Source: Endocalyx cinctus (taxonomy: Eukaryota > Ascomycota > Sordariomycetes > Amphisphaeriales > Apiosporaceae). Taken from it: DNA of 64,000 bases. Location of the stretch: contig BCKC01000004.1 of assembly GCA_001600455.1 (NCBI GenBank), forward strand, positions 248,001 to 312,000, written 5' to 3'. Below are positions 33,419 to 46,133 of this stretch, one piece after another. A program made the translations under genes and the position numbers. The notes under the pieces are model-generated. The model worked only from the letters and a program-made list of their open reading frames with translations, was not told the origin of the DNA and did not search any database. The stretch's first letter is position 1. Each line of letters opens with the position of its first letter.

Positions 33419-36400
33419 ATGAGTCAAGATAGTGCTGGAAGCCTGCGATTAGATCGTCTCAATCGATCCTTTAATGAAATTCTGAAAGGACGGGCCATTT
33501 CAACAGTACGCGACGCCCAAGTTTTTCTGGAAGCCGTGCGATCCCAGCCTTCTCCATCTACATGTCTTGAAAAGATACTAGCTCAAACACATGGGATAAC
33601 TGCAGTGCGTCATTGCATACGACTTCTGACTAGCAATATTTTCATATGCGAGCACGTTTTCCCATTTATCGTCTACATCACCCACCCTGATTCTCAAGCG
33701 ATATGCGATGGTCAGCTTTTGGAAGGGCTGATTCATGCAATTGTTCTACCGACTACTACTTGGAAGATAATTTTACGACTATACCTTAACAACGAATTTG
33801 TTGACACGGACACTAGTACGGAAGCATTTGCCTGTCTTTGTTTTCATATTGTCAGCAATTCAAACGCAGAGCTATCTGAAGCAACTAACGATGTTGCTGC
33901 CGCTCTGGAGAGCCGACCGTTCGTTACTCATTCTATTCACAAGATTCGGGAATATGGATACAGGATCCAGAAAGTTCTGCAAATGAAGTGCTCGGCAGAA
34001 GTCACTATGGGTATCGATACGCCCGAGGGCAGACACGACAACGACTTCGCCGATTTTCGAAAGATATCTGTTTATCCAACGGCAGATGAGCTCTCCTCGA
34101 CAATGCGGCCTTTTTACCGCCGCGCCGACGAGGTTATGAGCTCTGATCCTACGGTGAGAGCTAACGTTCATGTTGACAACCAGTTTAGGCTTCTGCGCGA
34201 AGACATGCTTGCCGAGCTTCGTGAAGACCTCAAAGCAGCCACCAAACAGAAGAAAGGGAGAAGATCCTCCATGATATTGGATAATCTTATCCCGGTCGAC
34301 ATATTCACTGGTGACAAAGCGAAAGGAAGTCCTTGTGCTTTACTTTTACAGGTGGGATCAGGTCTCCCGAACCATCGAAACCTCCCAATTGATCGTCGAA
34401 GAGCGTTCTGGAAGGACAATCCACAATATCTCCGCCACCAGTCATTTGGTGCAATCTGTCATGGAGATGAAGTATGCGGGTTTGCTTTTGTGCACCGTGA
34501 CATCGATGAACTAGCTAAGGACATCCCAGTTGTCGGTTTGCAATTCACCAGCGACGATGTATTCTCTAATGTCATCTCTGCATTTCATCAATACCAAAAT
34601 CTTCGCTTCGTAATAGTTGACACCCCGATATTTGCATATGAACCTGTTCTACAGCGACTGAAGGGGATCACTGAGTTGCCACTTGAGAGCCACCTTCTGA
34701 ATTTGCCTAATGAAGAGGGTGTTGAGAATGGCAGATTCCAGCCAAGTGAATATGTATCGGATTGGATTAAGCGAAATGGCACCTCTCAAGGTGGGATCGG
34801 TATCACAGTGAACACTCAAGCATATACTCTCGACGACGCACAGCATGCGGCTCTCATATCTACTCTCCAAAGCCCCCTTTCTGTGATACAGGGACCTCCC
34901 GGTCAGTTATAATCCTCAACCCCTTATCTATAACTTTATCTTACTTCTCGTACAGGAACCGGAAAGTCATTTGTTGGTGCATTAGCAGCCAAATTACTCC
35001 TCGACGATCCCTCGACGCGCATACTGGTACTAGCATACACCAACCATGCACTAGATCAGTTTCTGGAGGATATCATGAAGATGGGTATATCTTCAACATT
35101 GATGACGCGCCTGGGATCGAAGTATACCGATGCTACTTCATCTTTGCTTTTTGAAAAAGGATTCCGCGTTGTCGAATATCGTCGGACACCGGAGGCAAAT
35201 ATAAGACTCTTTCATCTTAAGGAGGAGCTCAACAATACACGAGTAGAACTTTCCGAAGTTTTTGACAAGATAAACTCTTCTTTAACCTATCCTGATTTGC
35301 TCGCATATCTCGAATTTGCTGAGGATACCTACGAACAGGATTGTTGGGATGCTTTCCAGATACCTACAACTGATGACGGGTTCACATTTGCTGGAAAGAA
35401 AGGTATCGAGATGAAGAAAGATTACCTGATTGAGAGATGGCTACAGGATAAAGGCCCTGGCTCATTGAGTCATCATATTTCTAAAGATTATGCTGATATT
35501 TGGAAACTACCCAGAAATCAGAAGAATGAGTTGGAGAAGAAATGGGCAGAGGCCATACGGCGAGAACAAATCGAGCGTCTTGGGACTCTTGCTAGTCTTT
35601 TTAACGAGACAGAGCGCGAGATTGAAACGCTTATCAACGAGGCCAAATGCAATTTCATCCGGACCAAACGTCTTGTGGGATGCACGACAACGGCTGCGGC
35701 AAAATACTCGGCCTTGATCAAAGCTGCAGGACTAACTTGCGTTCTTGTTGAAGAAGCAGGAGAGATTCTTGAAGCGCATATTCTAGCAGCACTCGGTCCA
35801 TCGACCAAGCAGACGATCTTAATAGGGGATCATAAGCAACTTCGACCTAAGTGCAAGAACTACGAGCTCTCCGTCGAAAAAGGTGATGGCTATGATCTCA
35901 ATAGGTCGCTATTTGAAAGGCTCATTCTACAGGGGCACGAATATATAACTCTCTCGAAGCAGCATCGTATGGCACCAGAGATTTCCCAGCTTGTCCGTGC
36001 TGCAACGTACCCTAATCTCCAGGATGGGGAGAAAACTTTCGGCCGAAAATTAATAAAAGGGATCCCAGCCAGAGTAGCGTTCGTCAATCATGAGCATGCC
36101 GAGGTTGATTTCGCAGGCATTCGAGAACTCGGCGACGCAGCTGCCACTGCGAGCAAGCAGAATCTGTTCGAGGCTTCGATGATTTTGAAGATTGTAAAAT
36201 ACATGGGACAACAAGGATACGGAACGGATGATATTGTCGTCTTGACGCCATATCTTGGGCAATTGCGACTGTTGCAGGACATGCTAGCAAAAGACAATGA
36301 TCCACTATTGAACGACTTCGACTCATATGAGCTCAGACGTGCTGGGCTGCTCACCTCCGCCGCTGCTAAAGTTGATCGAGGACGCATCCGATTGTCCACA

Positions 36401-39400
36401 ATTGATAACTACCAGGGAGAAGAGCGTGATATCGTGATCGCGTCACTAACGCGGAGCAATAAGAGAGGCGATATTGGCTTTATGAAAGCTCCAGAACGCT
36501 TGAACGTTCTAATATCTAGAGCGCGCAATTGTCTCATCATGATTGGCAACATGGATACGTTTATGAACTCCAAGCAGGGTAAAGAAACTTGGATTCCTTT
36601 CTTCACTCGCATGAAAGAGTACCAGTATCTACAAGATGGCTTCCGAGTAAAATGTGAGCAACATCCCGAACGTACAGCCATACTCACCAAACCCGAAGAA
36701 TTCGATATGAACTGTCCAGATGGTGGTTGTTCTGAATCATGCGGTAGCAAGTTGGCTTGTGGTGTCCATACGTGTCAACGACAGTGCCATCGCATGATAG
36801 ATCATAGAAAAATACCGTGTCGGGAGCTTCTCATGAAAGAATGCAGTAAGCAACATAAATATCAAGTTCTATGCGGAGAGGAAAAGAACACAAGCTGTGA
36901 CACTTGTCGTGTAGAAGAGGAGAGAATTCGACAACGTGCCAAGAAACACCTCGATATCGAGAAAGCCCGTCTTGTCCGACAGGCGCAATATCAGAAGGAG
37001 TTAGAAGAAATTCAGGATGAGATAGCGCATCAAAAACGTCTACTAAAAGAGGATCAGACAATTGAGGACCAAAAGCGTACAATAGAACAGCAACGTCGAG
37101 ATCTCAACGCCCTAAAGGAAACAGTATCACGACAAAAGGCCATGAAGGAAGCACAAAATCTAGCGTCTCAGAGTACAGGAACATCCGCAACAGCTGCAAA
37201 GCCACAAAAACAAGAGAAAAATGATGAGATACAACCTGGAAGTGCAAGGGAAGAGTGGGAAAACCTCAAAAAGGATGAGCTCGCTCGAAGTGATGTCTTG
37301 GATCAGTTCATGGAGATGATTGGACTGGAGGACGTTAAAAGAGCGTTCCTCAACATCAAATCAAAGGTCGACACCACAACACGGCAAGGTATCTCCAGTA
37401 AGGACGAAAGATTTGGCTGTACCCTTCTTGGAAATCCTGGTACAGGTATATTATTTCCATACCATTTTGTTCCATCACGTATTATCAGTAATTAGCTAAT
37501 AACATATTCAGGCAAAACCACGGTCGCCCGCTTATACGCGAAGTTCCTCACCTCAATGGGCGTTATTGCTGGTTCATCCTTCAAAGAAACTACGGGCTCC
37601 AAACTTGCCAATATCGGAGTTCCTGGTACGGAGCAACTTGTGAACGACATGATTGAAGCAGGTGGTGGCGTGATATTCATCGATGAAGCTTATCAACTAT
37701 CTTCTGGTAACAGTCCTGGTGGCCGTGCTGTGCTCGACTACTTATTGGCTGAAGTTGAGAATCTCAAATCAGAGATTATTTTCATACTAGCAGGATACAA
37801 TAAGCAGATGGAGACATTCTTCGCGCATAATCCGGGGTTCCCAAGTCGGTTTCCGTACGAAATGAAATTCGAAGACTACACAGATGACGAACTTCTCCGC
37901 ATCCTGGGGTCCAAAATCAACACCAAGTACAAACACCGTATGAAAGTTGAACGCGGTCTGAGGGGTCTGTATTGCCGCATCGTGGCTCGAAGAGTTGGTC
38001 GAGGACGGGGCAAGGAAGGTTTCGGCAATGCTCGAGCTGTGGAAAACACTCTGAATCAAATCTCGCTGAGACAAACCGAACGGATTCGGCGGGAACGCCG
38101 AGGGGCGAGAAAGTCGGCCGAAAAGCCGGACGACCTCCTTTTCACTAAGGAAGATCTTATCGGACCCAAGCCATCAGGAGCGATTGAGAAGTCGACCGCT
38201 TGGAAAAAATTACAAGATCTAATTGGACTTACATCGGTTAAAGACTCAGTGGGCGTCCTTGTGGATAGCGTCAAGATAAACTATCAACGTGAGCTTGATG
38301 AGCAACCAATTATCGAGTATAACCTGAATAGAGTCTTCTTGGGGAATCCGGGTACTGGAAAGACCACTGTGGCCAAATTGTATGGTCAGATTCTCGTTGA
38401 TCTGGGTATGCTGTCTAATGGTGAAGTTGTCATCAAAAACCCATCTGACTTCGTGGGTAAGTATCACTCTCAATACATCTTGTTCGGCGTTTTTTCTGTT
38501 GTGGATAATCACAAAAAAAAAAAACCGCGACGAATAGTTTTATACCTACAAGAACACACTGACACATGGTTTTTAGGTGGACATCTAGGACAATCAGAGC
38601 AGCAGACTAAAGGGATTCTTGCTGCGACAGTGGGAAAAGTATTAGTCATCGATGAAGCTTACGGGTTATATGGAGGTAGCGCATCGCAAGGTGGGGGTGG
38701 CTCTTCCGACCCATATAAGACTGCTGTCGTGGATACCATCGTCGCCGAAGTCCAGAGTACCCCAGGTGAAGATCGTTGCGTCCTCCTCCTAGGATACAAG
38801 GATCAGATGGAAGAGATGTTTCAAAACGTGAATCCTGGACTTAGTCGACGTTTCCCGTTGGCTTCAGCGTTCGAGTTTGAAGATTTCGACAAGCCTGACC
38901 TAGCGCGTATTTTTGAGTTAAAGCTCAAACAGCAAAGCTTCCGCGCTACAGAGAAAGCAAAAGAAGTTGCTCAGGATATTCTTGAACGGGCTCGGAACCG
39001 TCCAAATTTCGGCAACGCGGGTGAGATTGACATCATTCTCGATGATGCCAAAGCGCGTCATCAGAAGCGCCAGAGAGCTGGTCGGCTGAAACGAGCCGCC
39101 GATATACTAGAAGCAGTTGATTTCGATGATAATTTTGACCGCCTTTCCAACGCCGAAACGAACATCGCCCAGTTGTTCAAAGATACTATTGGCTCTGAGC
39201 GCACTATTTCCACACTGCAGGGGTACCAAGAGGTCGTTCGAACTACGAAAATGGTGGGGCTTGATCCCAAGGAAAGAATCCCATTCAATTTCTTATTTCG
39301 TGGACCTCCTGGTACTGGCAAGACAACTACAGCACGGAAGATTGGTAAGGTGTTCTACGATCTAGGCTTTCTAGCTAGCGCAGAAGTCCTCGACTGCTCT

Positions 39401-40534
39401 GCGTCAGATCTAATAGGACAGTACGTCGGGCAAACAGGACCCAAAGTACGGCAGCTCTTCGACAAGGCGCTAGGTCGAGTTCTTCTGATTGATGAAGCTT
39501 ATCGATTGGCCGAGGGACACTTCGCAAAAGAGGCTTTAGACGAAATTGTTGATGCGGTCACCAAGGATAAATACAGAAAACGGCTCATAATAATTCTTGC
39601 AGGCTACGAGAACGATATTAATCGTCTATTGTCTGTCAATCCGGGTCTGACAAGCCGTTTTCCTGAGACAATTGACTTTCATGCTCTCTCACCCAGTAAC
39701 TGCCTTAACCTCTTGGCTAAGTTGTTGGGGAAACGAAAAACGGACTTGGAGGAGCAAGGAAAGAGCACGCTGGACATGTCCTGTTTTGAAAAGCAGAGTG
39801 CAGACTTTCTCACTTCTACTTTCCAATTATTTGGCAACTTGGCCGCTCAGCCACACTGGGCAAGCGCCCGAGATGTGGAGACGCTGGCGGAATCGATTTT
39901 TGGCAAAGCCTTGAAGCAGACGCCCCATTCCGATCATAGGTCCAAGACGATGATCTTCATCGTTCTTGAGGAGGTCGTTGCGGCCGAGCTAGATAAAATG
40001 CTGCAAGAGAGAATGGGACGCGCAAGCCAACTAACGCTGAAGCCTCGATTAATGGATCTTCAAGTTGCCCAACAAGGCCAACAACCTCCACGGACTTCAG
40101 CAAGCACGGGCCAGGCAAGCACCGAGAGCCAGCCAAACACCAATGAAGATTCCCCTCCAGAACGATTAAATCTGGAACTAGAGTCACCCAACGACCCGCC
40201 TAATTCGTCTCCCAAACTAGCTACTCGCGATGCGGGCGTCTCAGACGAAATCTGGGAGCAACTCCAAATCGACGCCGCGGCAGAAGCACAGCTAGAGCGA
40301 GCTTATCAAGCTAAGCTCAAAGCCAAGCGGGAAGCTATAGATGAAGCTATACGTGATCGTATTATAAGGGAGCTCATAGAAGAAGAAAAGCGTAGAAAGA
40401 AGGAAGCGCAAGAGCGAGCGAAGCTGGAGGCTCTAGGAAAATGCCCAGCGGGATTTCATTGGATTCGGCAGGAGGGGGGCTATCGGTGTGCCGGGGGATC
40501 GCATTTTGTTTCTGAAGGAGAGTTGATGGGTTAA
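33419..40534 (+). CDS. ZNFX1-like SF1 helicase fused to three CbbX/SpoVK-type AAA ATPase domains
   Basis: Model: exons 33419-34901, 34956-37445, 37512-38456 and 38577-40534 (2292 codons including stop, 2291 aa). Introns (54, 66, 120 nt) each split a Gly codon. Start at ATG 33419 (MSQDSAGSLRLDRLN). Residues 1-490 helical; SF1/UPF1-like helicase at about 490-1030: GPPGTGKS (I), VLVEEAGEI (II, E-E-A-G), LIGDHKQLRP (III), LSKQHRMAPEI (IV), STIDNYQGEERDIV (V), RLNVLISRARN (VI). A Cys/His-rich NFX1-like region spans about 1059-1146, a coiled coil about 1150-1230, then AAA domains with Walker A near 1320 (GNPGTGKTT), 1600 (LGNPGTGKTT) and 1880 (RGPPGTGKTT), each with a Walker B (FIDEAYQL, VIDEAYGL, LIDEAYRL). 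This matches fungal proteins labelled NFX1-type zinc finger/AAA. Probably RNA-protein remodelling; partners unknown. Looks intact. Confidence 0.9.
38457..38576 (+). other. Intron 3 of the helicase-AAA gene, open in frame
   Basis: Begins GTAAGT and ends TTTTTAG, 120 nt, a multiple of three with no stop in the reading frame. Removal gives DFVGGHLGQSEQQTKGIL, which matches the third AAA domain (DLIGQYVGQTGPKV) in the loop between Walker A and Walker B. Retention would insert 40 residues there. Confidence 0.75.
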
Positions 40535-40706
40535 TTAGGTAATTAATTTATGAAATATTCTATTGTACTGGATCTTAACTTGTGTGTACAACTACCGCTA
40601 ATAGCTCGAGATCTAAAGGATAATCTTATGTGTTTTTAACCTATTTGATTTGATATCAGAGAGGGAATCTGTCGTAGCGGACGGTAAAATTTTAACTATT
40701 AATATG

Positions 40707-41160
40707 AAATAATTAGCGAAGGCGAAATAGAAAAAACAGGTGAGGAGCCGGGCGAGGACGAGGGTAAGAATGAGAATAGGACGGACGCAAGTGTAGCTAT
40801 GTCGCGAAAAGAGGCCAAGGTTCAGACCCACGATCAAGAAAAAGGCCGAACCAGTAACTACTTCCGGCTCTTGAATTATGATTGCAAGCCGACAGCTCGT
40901 TTCGTGGAGTCTCGGATTTCGGGTCGATATTTAATCGTAGTTAAAGCATCAACAAATATATATGATGGCACAGAGGTCACGGTTAGTTATGGCCGGAATC
41001 ACTTTGGGAAGGACTGCCTTTGCTGCTCGTGCTGGGAGAAAGCTTGAGGAATTAATTGATACTTGCGTTAAGATATGTATACGTTTTAGATCTAGATATT
41101 ATAATGCACGGACCATACTAAGGAGAATATCTCCTGATCGTACGGAAATTCCTTGAACTT
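40707..41160 (+). pseudogene. Internally deleted copy of the JmjC-SET gene
   Basis: The first part matches 27897-28036 (EKTGEEPGEDEGKNENRTDA), then the copy jumps to sequence matching 29157 onward (TSNYFRLLNYDCKPTARFV, GTEVTVSYGRNHFGKDCLC), removing about 1.1 kb. It continues past the stop into the parental 3' flank including the hairpin arm at 41106. A frame from ATG 40799 could encode an 82-residue half-SET. The catalytic N-H-D-C is N-Y-D-C here (CAT to TAT), and many other differences are C/T or G/A. The N-terminal two thirds of the parent, including JmjC, are absent. Confidence 0.85.
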
Positions 41161-41746
41161 GAACATATCATCAACAAGAATGAATAGAATCTCAATATAC
41201 TTTATTTGAACAGTACGATCGTACAGAGCCAATTCAACAAACAGTATTCGTCGTCTGAAGGCGGGTTCCCTTAGTTATTAGTTCTCTGGCTATTTGTACT
41301 GTTCGCTATGCTATCTAAGAATAATGTATAATTATTTGTGGTAGGGGTATTGCAAAAGGGGGAATTATTAGTTAATCGAACCCTCTTTTCAATCAATTAA
41401 TGTATTCCCAACGGCTATGCTGTTCAACAAGATGTAGGCACCCTTGCCATTCCTAGGGTCTTCCGGTTATTATGGCTATATAGTGGCCAAGAGATGGGCT
41501 GGACAGGATGGCGGTCGTTCACGTTACTTCAATTTATAGGGATAATTGAATTGGTTTGAATTGTTTATAACGAGGGAAGTACTATTCATTTTAATTTGCA
41601 ATGGATGGTATAAAGAAACCAACATGAAAATAAAACTTGTGACAGAAATAGAGACAAAAGAAACGTAATAACAGGGCCGGCCCAGTCAAGACTTAGTTAT
41701 TTACTCCCTAACTGTAATAAAGAAAAACAGAAAAATGAAAAGTCCT
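41161..41746. other. AT-rich spacer
   Basis: 0.6 kb of AT-rich DNA with no open frame of note. Nothing assignable. Confidence 0.5.
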
Positions 41747-42530
41747 TCACACGAATAGTTCTTCCTCGTCTCTTGCGTCTTGTCCTTTTAATTTTAATTG
41801 CCTTCGAACCAATGAAACCAGCTCTGCGATCTGGTCTTTGCTAGCGAGCTCAGTGGTCGTTTTACCATTCGGCGATAAGTCTGTTCCTTTGAATACTTTC
41901 ATAAACTGTATCCCCTTATTTTTGCACAAATTGACCGCATACTCATTACCAAGCCATCTAGCGTATCGGATAGCGACACCACGTGAGGCAACGCGAAATA
42001 CCGAGCTACCCACGAATTAAAGAAGGCAATAAATTGTTGGATATACCGTATCCCTGCCGCCTCCTTTTGACCAAGCGTCTTTAAGCCCTAAAAAGTCGCT
42101 GTCTTGATAATCTTCTTTTCTTAAGAGGTACTTACACTCAGGATGTTCCTTCGCGAATGTTTCCGCTTCAGAACCGATTTCGCGAAAATCTTTACACTCA
42201 ATTCCATTAGGGGTCATAACGAAAATTATATCTCGTCCCATTATGCTGCCTTCTGCTCGTTTCTTCCACGAGACGAATATCATATCCTTATGGACCTTAC
42301 TTCGGGGTAGTTTTTTATAGGGAACATCCCACTTGGAATCAATGGATGGATCGAAATTATCGGCCGGCTGGGGAGTATGTAAAAGGGGTGCCCAAGTTTC
42401 CGGTAAGTTATTTGTAACCAGATACTTTTAAACCTGGGTATAAGTATTGCCAGAATCCGTTATTCGCTCCTTTGTGCCTGATCTTATGTTGACTTAAGGA
42501 GTGAAAACCCCCGAACTTAAATCAGCTCGG
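41747..42530 (-). pseudogene. Decayed gene of unknown family (one stop, at least one frameshift)
   Basis: Reading from the right, one frame from about 42521 gives FGGFHSLSQHKIRHKGANNG and FWQYLYPGLKVSGYK, then stops near 42419. The adjacent frame from about 42435 continues LVTNNLPETWAPLLHTPQPA and SKWDVPYKKLPRSKVHKDMI to 42283, where the first ATG appears, and on to YPTIYCLL. A TAA at 42014-42016 interrupts, after which the same frame goes on with VGSSVFRVASRGVAIRYARW down to 41747. The protein-like text on both sides of stop and shift shows a gene that was once continuous. I do not recognise the family. A shorter functional product from ATG 42283 is possible but lacks the expected N-terminus. 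Confidence 0.5.
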
Positions 42531-42704
42531 TCTTTGACTTATTTTAAAATATTATATATTATATTGTATGTACAAATCCCGGAATAAATGAAAGCGAACT
42601 TACATAAAATGATCACAGTTCTTGTACTGTATTTATAGTTTTTACTAAATTAATCATCCTTTTAAAACTTTGAATTATAAAGCAAACTTAGTATTATACC
42701 GAAA

Positions 42705-43271
42705 ATGACTGCTTCATTGAAAGCAAATAACATACAAAACATGTTATTTACTAGCAATGAATGGTGCAGGTGCAGTAAAGTAATGGCTGACGGTTTCCTC
42801 CCATTTGTGTTAGGTAGCGACCTTACGAAGTTAGACGTGAATGGATCATGGATCAAAACAGACGAAACACCGCAACCGATCTACTTAGCTCTAAGCTTAA
42901 CGCAAAAAGGGAACATGTTTCCTAGCGTCGGGTTACCGTACGAAAAGTTGTTTTTTAACTGCTTAAATTCGTATACACGGTCGGGAAATGATCTATTATT
43001 TAAAACTGAGAAAATAGTGTTAAATATCTCTAGTTGCTATATTACACCTGGCTAAATATCTGTTCGGGCTTGTATCGAAAGGCTTGGAGAAGGGTTAACG
43101 TGCTATGTGGAAGAGACTCGAACTCAATCGGAAGTATCTAAGTTGAAGGCATTGAGTTTAGGCAATGAGCAGCCGAAATCTGTTTGGACGATGAAAATAG
43201 CCCAATGCCTGATTTTTAGTGTTGAAATCTGGAACGAGGACGCAGGATGGATATTTACGGACTTATCCTAA
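42705..43271 (+). pseudogene. Unknown ORF of 189 codons broken by one TAA
   Basis: From ATG 42705 the frame runs 116 codons (MTASLKANNIQNMLFTSNEW, GSDLTKLDVNGSWIKTDETP) to TAA 43053-43055, then continues without a shift as ISVRACIERLGEGLTCYVEE and EVSKLKALSLGNEQPKSVWT to a stop at 43269-43271. The second half has normal protein composition, so the TAA is probably a mutated CAA. No signal peptide or domain is recognised. It is divergent from the decayed gene at 41747-42530 with about 170 bp between. If the TAA is real and old, the 116-residue product may still be made. Confidence 0.4.
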
Positions 43272-45705
43272 CCCAGTTGATGTGGTTACCTGAAATACAG
43301 TACAGAGTAGCAGAAACGTTAATTACAGTCGAACTTCGTCATACATACGTTCATTTAAAAATAAAAATAGTATTTGAAGTGCTCTATTCTCAATGTCATA
43401 GTTTCCTTAAAAACGTGAGGATTAGTAGCCAGAGGAGGCTTATCTTTGCCTTACCATTAAATCGGCAAATTACCTTAAGTATTCGGCGCTCCCGGTCAAT
43501 AACGCCTTGTCGATAGTTAACTGCTAGGATGTTAGAATAGCTGTTCATCGCCCCTTAAGGAGAATCCCAGGATAGGAGATAAAGTAAATAAGAGGTTCTT
43601 CCAAAATAGGAGACATCTTTATGCTCTAATAATCAATCTTCTAACCCTTGGGTCTTTACACTTCCCCTAATTATGCGGCCTCGCTGTACAGAAACATAAT
43701 ATATTATTACGACCAGGAAACGATTACCGCAAAAGCCAGGGATAAGGGACTAATTCTTCTGGCCGATATAATTTTAGGCAGGAGAATAGTACGATGTTTA
43801 GTTCAAAGGCTCGGGGATTATCAGCTTATCGTGTGACCGGAGATACCTGTAGTGCTTTTACCATACTAATAGGATAGATAGACTCCCGTAAAAGTACTTC
43901 TATGATTGATAGTGCCCGGGATTCAAATCACGACGATGTCCGTGATCTTCCTGATTCCGGTAGCTCTATAATTGAGAATAACCACTGCAACGTACGACCA
44001 GAAGGCAATGGCACACAAGGAAACGACCGTGTCGAGAACTGGTCTCCAGGAGTCCGTCACAGATGCTCGGTGTAGCGCCGGGCCAGGAGGTGCTGCGAGG
44101 AGGGTGACTACAACGCAGAGGGTCCATACCGAAACTGTGGCAGATCACCAGGGGGGCGTTTATCTTACCACGGAGACGGCAAACCACCGCCCGGTTGTCG
44201 GATCCGATTAAGCCCCCCGTTAGATGTTCAACCAACAGGTCGCGGCCTAATAGTCCGTGTGGAGATAAACATCAGCCGACGGGGCTAAGCCGCACGGCAC
44301 CTGACGATGGTGATCGCGGCAGAGGGGATGCTCTTACTTTCAGGGAGCGTTCAAGTATAAGGCATGAGTAAGGCCATGTGGCCGATAGAGGACCTCCAAT
44401 AGCAGAGGAACACGTCGTGACAGCAACATCGGACACACAAACAACGATGAGCGTGCCGAGCGCCCCAACTCTATGTGCGTCTCTTAGCCCAAGTATATTT
44501 GAAACACCCGGTCCCGATAATATACGACTAAATATGTATCCAGGAACCCATGGTGACGAGTCAATGACTAGGCCAAACCAGAGAATGGATGACGCTAACA
44601 TCCCGACTCGGCTGCACACGATGCCAACCTGGCTTTCATAGTACGAAAATACATTACGCAATAAAATCCCTGTTGCTCCTAGCAGCGTATTATCCCGGCG
44701 CTTACACCTGTGATGAATATTCAGGAATACTATAAATAGACATTGATTATCATACTGTAAGTAACAGGACATAGTCTGGCACTGAAGTTGTAAAAGTAAG
44801 CGTAAGATGGTCATTGTGAAATATTTAGGTCAGCCAGCCCGACACCTCCCAGATGCAGTTATTGGTACTAGATGTATCACAGAACGTGTATCTATTTGTT
44901 GATCAGCAGCTTATTCGAATTATCAAGTGCGATTAAATTCCTTCCCATTTTGTAGGGAGCTGGAAACCTCGGATGCCCCGCCACTTACTTCCGAGGAACT
45001 CCAGTACTTCTGGGACCACGGGAATAGACGGCGCCCTTTACCACCCCACCATGCCGACAACATAAAGATCAACATCGTCAAGGGCTAGTGAAGATGGATT
45101 ACTTTCTGTACGTCGTTAACCGGTGACCCGGATTAGAAATGCCTGGTCAAGCCTCTGGGTTGGGAAAACAGGGGGCTTGGTGAAGCCTTCGCCCGATTCC
45201 TGATGCGTGGCACATCCTATTTCTCGGCAGCCACTGTCATTACTGTCGTAAGTAGGAGTCGCAGATGTCCCGCATGCAATTGCACAACATCCCGCGCTTA
45301 CCATTAATATTGCTACCTACTATATCTGATTGCCCGACTTGGTTATCTACGCGACCTCGGATCGTGCTTTCGGTAGCTTGGTCTTGAAGCTGATCGGCGA
45401 TTCGGCTATCAGCTCCAAATCCGTCTTTATATATGACTTACCCATCGGACCTTTTTTGGAAGTTTTATCAACGGCTGACGCCAATATGACATGACAGCTT
45501 CCTCTATCAATACTTCTGCTTTGAAAAATTCTCACTGTGCCGGTTTCATATAAGATAAGTTCGTCCTTCTGGCATCTATCATCTATTTCGCCTAAACATC
45601 AGCCAGGTGGCCATAGACCATTTCCTTTCACTTTTTTTTAAACGCCCTCCCAGACACACTACTCCGCTTCTTCCCCTTCCCATTTCGATCAACCAACCAT
45701 TCGAT
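43272..45705. other. Region with scattered coding-like remnants
   Basis: 2.4 kb without an intact gene. Coding-like text on the plus strand includes about 43922-44060 (HDDVRDLPDSGSSIIENN), 44378-44641 (ATG; EEHVVTATSDTQTTMSVPSA) and about 44957-45086 (ETSDAPPLTSEELQYFWDHG). These are separated by frame changes and resemble remnants of repeat-associated genes, but none can be named. Confidence 0.35.
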
Positions 45706-45810
45706 ATGTGCACCCAATATTACACAACCAAGATTTACGCATGCGGTGACCGTTATGAAGAGGACGTCAATTTTACTCGATGCGACGACCCATCTAAGGA
45801 AGGCCAATGA
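45706..45810 (+). CDS. Short Cys-containing ORF
   Basis: 34 codons from ATG 45706: MCTQYYTTKIYACGDRYEED then NFTRCDDPSKEGQ. Many ascomycetes have larger proteins with a similar N-terminal motif (M-C-x-Q-Y/F, then C-G, then R-C-D), of unknown function. Here the frame ends early, so this is probably a truncated copy or first exon. No downstream exon could be joined. Confidence 0.35.
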   Translation: MCTQYYTTKIYACGDRYEEDVNFTRCDDPSKEGQ

Positions 45811-46133
45811 AGTCAGGCGATCGCCGATGGGATCGAGTAGAGCCACCGAAAAATGTGGTCGGTATGGGTGTAGGAATCCTTAATATGTAGGCCAAGTTTC
45901 ACTCCATCTACCGCACCCCGCATCTGATAATTGGTCCAGCTGAAATCGTCACGCTTTCAAATTACTATAGACTATTTATGGCGATTACCTATCTGTCTCA
46001 GCGGGCGACCTCGATTAATCGGACCTCAAATTTATGTAACACTCTTTCATACAATAGTACAAGTTATAGGTCTAAGGGCAGGATAGCAAGACAATAAGGC
46101 TTCGAGGCATAGCGACTAAGAAAATAACAATAT
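45811..46133. other. Spacer downstream of the kinase gene
   Basis: About 320 bp without a gene. It contains the 3' flank of the minus-strand kinase; nothing further is seen. Confidence 0.4.

Noticed and set aside
44272..44814. Minus-strand frame of 180 codons with many Cys and hydrophobic residues
   Set aside because: The opposite strand carries more protein-like text over the same bases, and the composition looks like a shadow of it.
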